Shown one piece after another: positions 59,911 to 64,000 of a stretch of 64,000 nucleotides of DNA (within the stretch, counting starts at the first letter, position 1; every line of letters starts with the position of its first letter). The stretch comes from Anthopleura xanthogrammica (lineage: Eukaryota > Cnidaria > Anthozoa > Actiniaria > Actiniidae). The stretch is taken from contig OZ025212.1 of assembly GCA_964019055.1 (NCBI GenBank), positions 14,034,891 through 14,098,890 on the forward strand. Direction: 5' to 3'. Under the pieces are notes generated by a model. The model searched no databases and was not told where the DNA came from. It saw only the letters and a list, made by a program, of their open reading frames with translations. The position numbers were made by a program, and so were the translations under genes.

Positions 59911-62900
59911 ATGTTAAGAACTGCTGATTCTAACGAAACAAGTCCATGGCAGAGCTGCGGTGTGTGTCCGGACAAGAGGATTTTCCGTTCCCCGAAGGAT
60001 TTCAGCGCTCATTTACGACAATTCCACTGCACGAAGGAAGGAGGTTCCTTTGTTTGTAGATATGGGAGAAATGGCGTCTGTCCTTCTCTACCTGTAGACG
60101 GAGTTAGCGATAAAGATTATGAGTCTCATGTGGAGAAAAACCATATCAGGCTGGACAAAGGTAACATTCTTTACTCTATTCGTTTGTTTGTTTGTTTGTT
60201 TTACTATTCTGATCATACGATCATGGCGTGATTCTATTAATGACAGACAAGTTGCTATGCTTGGATGATTCAGTGAATTAAAAACTTTACACGTAAAATT
60301 TAATTTATTTTTCTCATTCTGTAAATCATACATTTAATCTTTATTAATCTTTATCTAGATCACCGTTTAGTTTGATTTTATGACACTCTAAATTAGTCAA
60401 ATAAGATGATACTTACAAGTTACCACTAGCTTATGGAAAAGAATTTGATACAATTTGTACAAAGTATAAGTTACATTCAAGTATTCTTTTGTGCGATCTC
60501 TTTACTACTCTCCTTTTCTCCCTTAAATTTGATTCTTCCTAGTCTTTCTTTTTTATAATTACCATCATCATAACTGAAAAATCTTGCAAAACAATATTTT
60601 TGATTTAAGAAAACCTTCAAATTTTATCAAAACCTGAAACAATTTCTGGGCTGATCTAAGTCAAGGTTCAGCTAACTAACAGATTGAATTGGAATTTAGC
60701 TTGTTACATTTTGTAGAAGGGGGAAAACCAGAGAACCTAGAGAAAAACCCTCGAATCAAGAGAGAGATCTAACAAAATCTACTCGTGTGCATATGATTCC
60801 AAGTCCAGGAATCAAACCTGAGACTCCAGTGAGAGTGTTACTATTATCTTATGACTCACCAGGGAGTTAAAATTTTTGAATAAGGCAAAAGAATAAAAGA
60901 GAATTTTGGTAGTAGTGAAGAATTGTCTGAATCTAGGGCTTGATATGATGTCAACGAAGACCTTTAACACTAGAGGTCATGGTGTTGCTCTTCTAGCAGT
61001 TGAGGTGTTTGCTTTTATCTTTTTGGACTACTAATTTCTCCAATTTTTATAGTTTTAATGCATATGACTTTGTAAATGAAAAGAAAAGAAAGGGAGAAAG
61101 GAAAGGAAGAAAAGATGAATGGGAGAAACAGATGGAAAAGAAATGGAAGAAATGAAAGAGCTGGAAGAAACAGAAACAGATTGAAGTAGAATGAAAAATA
61201 GAATGAAACAAAAGAGAAGAGAAGAAAGTTAATGAAAAATGAAAGGATGTGGAGGTGAAAAATAAAGGAAAAAAAGAAAGAAAAATAAAGGAAAAAACCA
61301 AAAAATTATGGGATAGAAAATGATGGGGAAAAAATTAAAATAACAAAGTATAAAAGAAAAGAAGCAAAAAAATTATGCTATGTTTTTTTGTTCTTCTTTG
61401 AAAAATAAAATAAAATATATAAAATGAATAAAGTATTTATTTCATAATATTTTCTTGATAATATAGCCAGCATTGAATTACCATCACCAAGGGAGGATCT
61501 ACCATTTGCAAGACCAAGAATTCCACCAATCGTCTTCAAAGACACAGACAACTTTACAGTATACTCATCAACACAGAATCTCCCCGCTGTTTTAAATGAC
61601 CCTCGCTACAATAAACGACACGCTGATCTTTTTACCAGGACATGGGGAGAAGAGTTTGTACCCCATCCTGTACCACCGCTGACCCTGCTGCATGCAGTTC
61701 CTTTAGTATACTTTGAAGATTATCTGAAAAGAATTGAAATGGTAATGCATTACAGTACTTTCCAGTTATTACACTTGCTGAATCATATGTTTTGCTGTCG
61801 CGATAGAGTACGTTTTGGTAGACATCAATCATGGCGTTTCCATGACATTCCATGTGTACGTGTCCTTGAAAACTTTGTGTTTTCTGACAATGTCATGCAT
61901 GGAAATAATTTGATTGACGTCCTCCAAAACCCTAATTTAAAGCAACAGCAAATTGTATGATTTTGCAAGACAGTGTGATTTGGAAGCAATGTAATAAATA
62001 AAGAATTGGTCAATGCTTTAGCATGGGGATTGCATATTCATTGACAATTCATGTGTTTGTAGAGGTTAAAGCTTCACCACAAACTGAAGAAAACATTAGA
62101 GCCAAGTTTATCAACTGCACAACCTGGAGATACTGGTTTTACTGCTGCTGCTCTAGCTGCTGCCAAGAGACAAAGTGGTAAGGAATTGAGGGACAGCTCC
62201 ACAGAATTGCATGTTATCATAACAGACTTACTAGTCCTTGTCCTTATCCTTTATGAGGGTTACCAGTGGCTCCCGTTCCATGGTCAAATTTGAATTTAGA
62301 AGTTGATAATTTTTGGAGGTAGGAAAACCTGAGAAACTGAAGAAAAACCCTTTAAGCACAGGAGACAACCAACAAGCAACTCTTCACTCTATCCATGCAT
62401 ATGACATCAAGTCTGGGTGTAATGCGGCCTGTGCCAAATGTTTTTCATATTCTCCAGAAAACTAGAACACTGTGTTTCTAACATATCAAACCACAAATTT
62501 CTATGACCAATTTCAGATGGTATGGTTCTAATAGTTTTGATAGCAGTTTAAACAAGCTAATGTCAAAAATCCTAGCCAATGCTGTTTAGTTATGACATAA
62601 GGATTGCAAAACTCACGTAAAAATCAGCAGCTGTGCAGCAACGTCATTGGCTTTGAGCACTGCTTTTAAATGCCATAATTTATAACCATTTTTATATGTT
62701 CTTTAGTTCAAGATAGAGCCACAGGGGACATCAATGTCATTCCCAAGGTAATATTATGATGCTGTGAGAATTAAGCAACTGCTTTGACGTAATCTTTCCC
62801 ATTTCAGACCACATGTCATTCCCTAGAGTATCATTTCTTTGTTAAACAGTTGCACATGAGAAGACGCATGAATATGGACACAAGTCAAACAAAACATCTT

Positions 62901-63820
62901 ATTCTCAAGAGAATGACATGGGGTCTGAAATGGGAACGAAAACATTACACCCAAGCTAAAGAGGTCCTTTCTTCAACTAAAGAATCATTGATTGTGCATC
63001 TTTAGGTGTTTATGCAGCCTGGATTCAGTCTAGAAGACCCAGAAACCTTCCAGTCTGTACTCCCTTGGTCTTTAGTGACATCTGAGCCATCAAAGGCAGA
63101 ACAGGAAAGGGCTGGGCTGATGAACACTACCAGAAACTCTGCTAAACTTCTACAAGAAAAGGTATTTGTAGAACAGAGCTTCCTGTGGATGCGTAAGGCA
63201 AAAAAATCCTCTTATGTTCTCTAAGGCACATGCATGTCCTGAGTGTGTTGCCGAGCCATAAAGGAAGGCTCACACCTCTGATCATGTAGTCTTTGGAAAT
63301 CATATTAACAATCCTGAAGAAATTATTACTTGCATCTTGCATTGTCATTCATCAAGCATGCTATAGGGGGAAGATCAATTTCTCCCATAAAACTGCAGGG
63401 GCAGATTCAGGGGTGCACACCCCCCCCCCCCCCCCTGATAGACTTTGTGCCACTATTTTGAAAATAATTTTGATTCTGAGGGTTCAAGATATCTGAAACA
63501 AGGTTCAGTCTTTTTTTGGTTCAGCATTTTTGTGGGCAGGTGCCTCTACAATGCTACACCCCTCCTTGAACGAAATCTTAGATCCGCCCCTGAACTGGTC
63601 TTCAATGTAATCACTTCTGAATGTTTTCCAGGAAATATCTGGCGAGTTGAATCAAGATTCTTAAACTTATTTTTCAGCTTTCTCATTACCTGGACATTGT
63701 AGAAATGAACCTAGCATACCAGATATCCTTGAGATCAGAGGATTTCTTCAGTGCTATGGCTTCACAGGATCAGCTACAGGATCATGTCGGCCAAACAACC
63801 ACTGAAATACAACACCTTAG
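59911..63820 (+). CDS. VPS54: VPS54, GARP/EARP tethering complex subunit (5' part; continues past the window)
   Basis: Six exons in the window: 59911-60160, 61467-61741, 62063-62177, 62707-62747, 63006-63161, 63678-63820, all in phase. The last ends in mid-codon at GT, so the gene runs on. About 326 residues are seen, out of roughly 950-1000 expected. VPS54 is a subunit of the GARP complex that tethers endosome-derived vesicles at the trans-Golgi network. Matching blocks are FTVYSSTQNLPAVLNDPR, LFTRTWGEEFV, PKVFMQPGFSLEDPETFQSV, LPWS and KLLQEKLSHYLDIVEMNLAY, with QISLRSEDFFSAMASQDQLQ. The first exon encodes an extra Cys/His-rich module, CGVCPDKRIFRSPKDFSAHL-RQFHC and CRYGRNGVCPSLP-...-HVEKNH, resembling a C2H2 finger. 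The start is supported by an in-frame TAA four codon-positions upstream of exon coding. Confidence 0.92.
60630..60860 (-). mobile_element. tRNA-derived SINE, degraded
   Basis: In VPS54 intron 1. Tail unit ACCTGAAACAATTTCTGGGC first, then GAGAACCTAGAGAAAAACCC, CAAAATCTACTCGTGTGCAT and a degraded head with CCAGGAATCAAACCTGAGAC (B box on the minus strand). Confidence 0.65.
61078..61345. repeat. Purine-rich (GAAA) tract
   Basis: Some 265 bp with very few pyrimidines on the plus strand (AAAGAAAGGGAGAAAGGAAA and similar) in VPS54 intron 1, a potential triplex-forming tract. No regular unit. Confidence 0.75.
62240..62435 (-). mobile_element. SINE, partial
   Basis: In VPS54 intron 3: GAATTTAGAAGTTGATAATT, GGAAAACCTGAGAAACTGAA, AAGCACAGGAGACAACCAAC and ATGACATCAAGTCTGGGTGT. 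The tRNA-like head is cut off by unrelated sequence. Confidence 0.6.
62781..62967. mobile_element. Palindromic MITE family B, copy 8
   Basis: In VPS54 intron 4. TTTCCCATTTCAGACCACAT, centre CAGTTGCACATGAGAAGACG, right arm AGAATGACATGGGGTCTGAA and AACATTACACCCAAGCTAAA GAGGTC. Confidence 0.75.
63418..63436. repeat. Poly-C run within a degraded repeat
   Basis: A run of about 18 C in VPS54 intron 5. It sits in a stretch with GGGGCAGATTCAGGGGTGCA and, further on, CTTAGATCCGCCCCTGAAC, ends that look inverted (about 63395-63600) and may mark another degraded element. Confidence 0.4.
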
Positions 63821-63854
63821 GTAAGTAGTATTGAGATTTTAGTGAATTTTATGT

Positions 63855-64000
63855 ATACCTGGAAACGACCTCTGGGCTGATTTAAGCCAGGGCATGGCTA
63901 ACTCACAGATCGAACTCTGAAACAACCTCTGGACTGATCTAAGTCATGGGATGGCTAACTCACAGATCGAACCCTGAAACAACCTCTGATACCACAGGAA
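63855..64000 (-). repeat. SINE tail units in tandem at the window edge
   Basis: Three successive units of the 57-bp SINE tail (ACCTCTGGGCTGATTTAAGC, ACCTCTGGACTGATCTAAGT, then ACCTCTGATACCACAGG), beginning 35 bp after VPS54 exon 6. The body of the element, if present, lies outside the window. Confidence 0.7.

Overview
The window is nuclear DNA from an animal, most likely an anthozoan cnidarian (sea anemone or coral type). The grounds are intron-rich genes whose spliced products align almost end to end with vertebrate orthologues, introns of 0.1-3.8 kb, an A/T-rich base composition, and non-coding DNA full of short palindromic DNA elements, tRNA-derived SINEs and simple repeats. The species assignment is inference. 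The gene identities are strong, because every exon was joined by hand at GT/AG sites with matching phase and each spliced length is a multiple of three.

Layout, left to right: a GADD45GIP1-like mitoribosome protein (-, 0.5-2.8 kb); protein phosphatase 1 beta catalytic subunit (+, 3.0-10.7 kb); MCM5 helicase subunit (-, 13.8-21.4 kb, 17 exons); intronless pterin-4a-carbinolamine dehydratase (+, 21.8 kb); ZFYVE26/spastizin (-, 23.5-48.3 kb, 39 coding exons, about 3219 aa); an SLC46-family major facilitator transporter (+, 49.5-54.1 kb); RAD51 recombinase (-, 55.4-59.3 kb, 8 exons); and the 5' part of VPS54, a GARP/EARP tethering subunit (+, 59.9 kb to beyond the window). Strands alternate strictly, so the eight genes form four head-to-head pairs. 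Three pairs have close divergent starts (142, 430 and 633 bp between start codons). The MCM5 and RAD51 starts carry E2F-like sites, and the GADD45GIP1/PPP1CB start carries an NRF1-like palindrome.

Non-coding DNA: at least ten families of palindromic or terminal-inverted-repeat elements lie in introns. The most frequent (about 165 bp, built around a CACGTG-containing arm) is present about nine times. A tRNA-derived SINE family appears in full and partial copies. Its 57-bp tail is tandemly amplified to about seven copies in a ZFYVE26 intron. Long GAT/ATC, TGAA and GTT microsatellites and 19-, 86-, 94- and roughly 110-bp tandem repeats fill other introns.

No prokaryotic-type system, CRISPR array or viral gene was seen. 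The most interesting leads are the VPS54 N-terminal Cys/His finger with an in-frame upstream ORF, a second copy of the MCM5 terminal-exon splice acceptor inside an MCM5 intron, the ZFYVE26-RAD51 neighbourhood, and the SINE-tail array.
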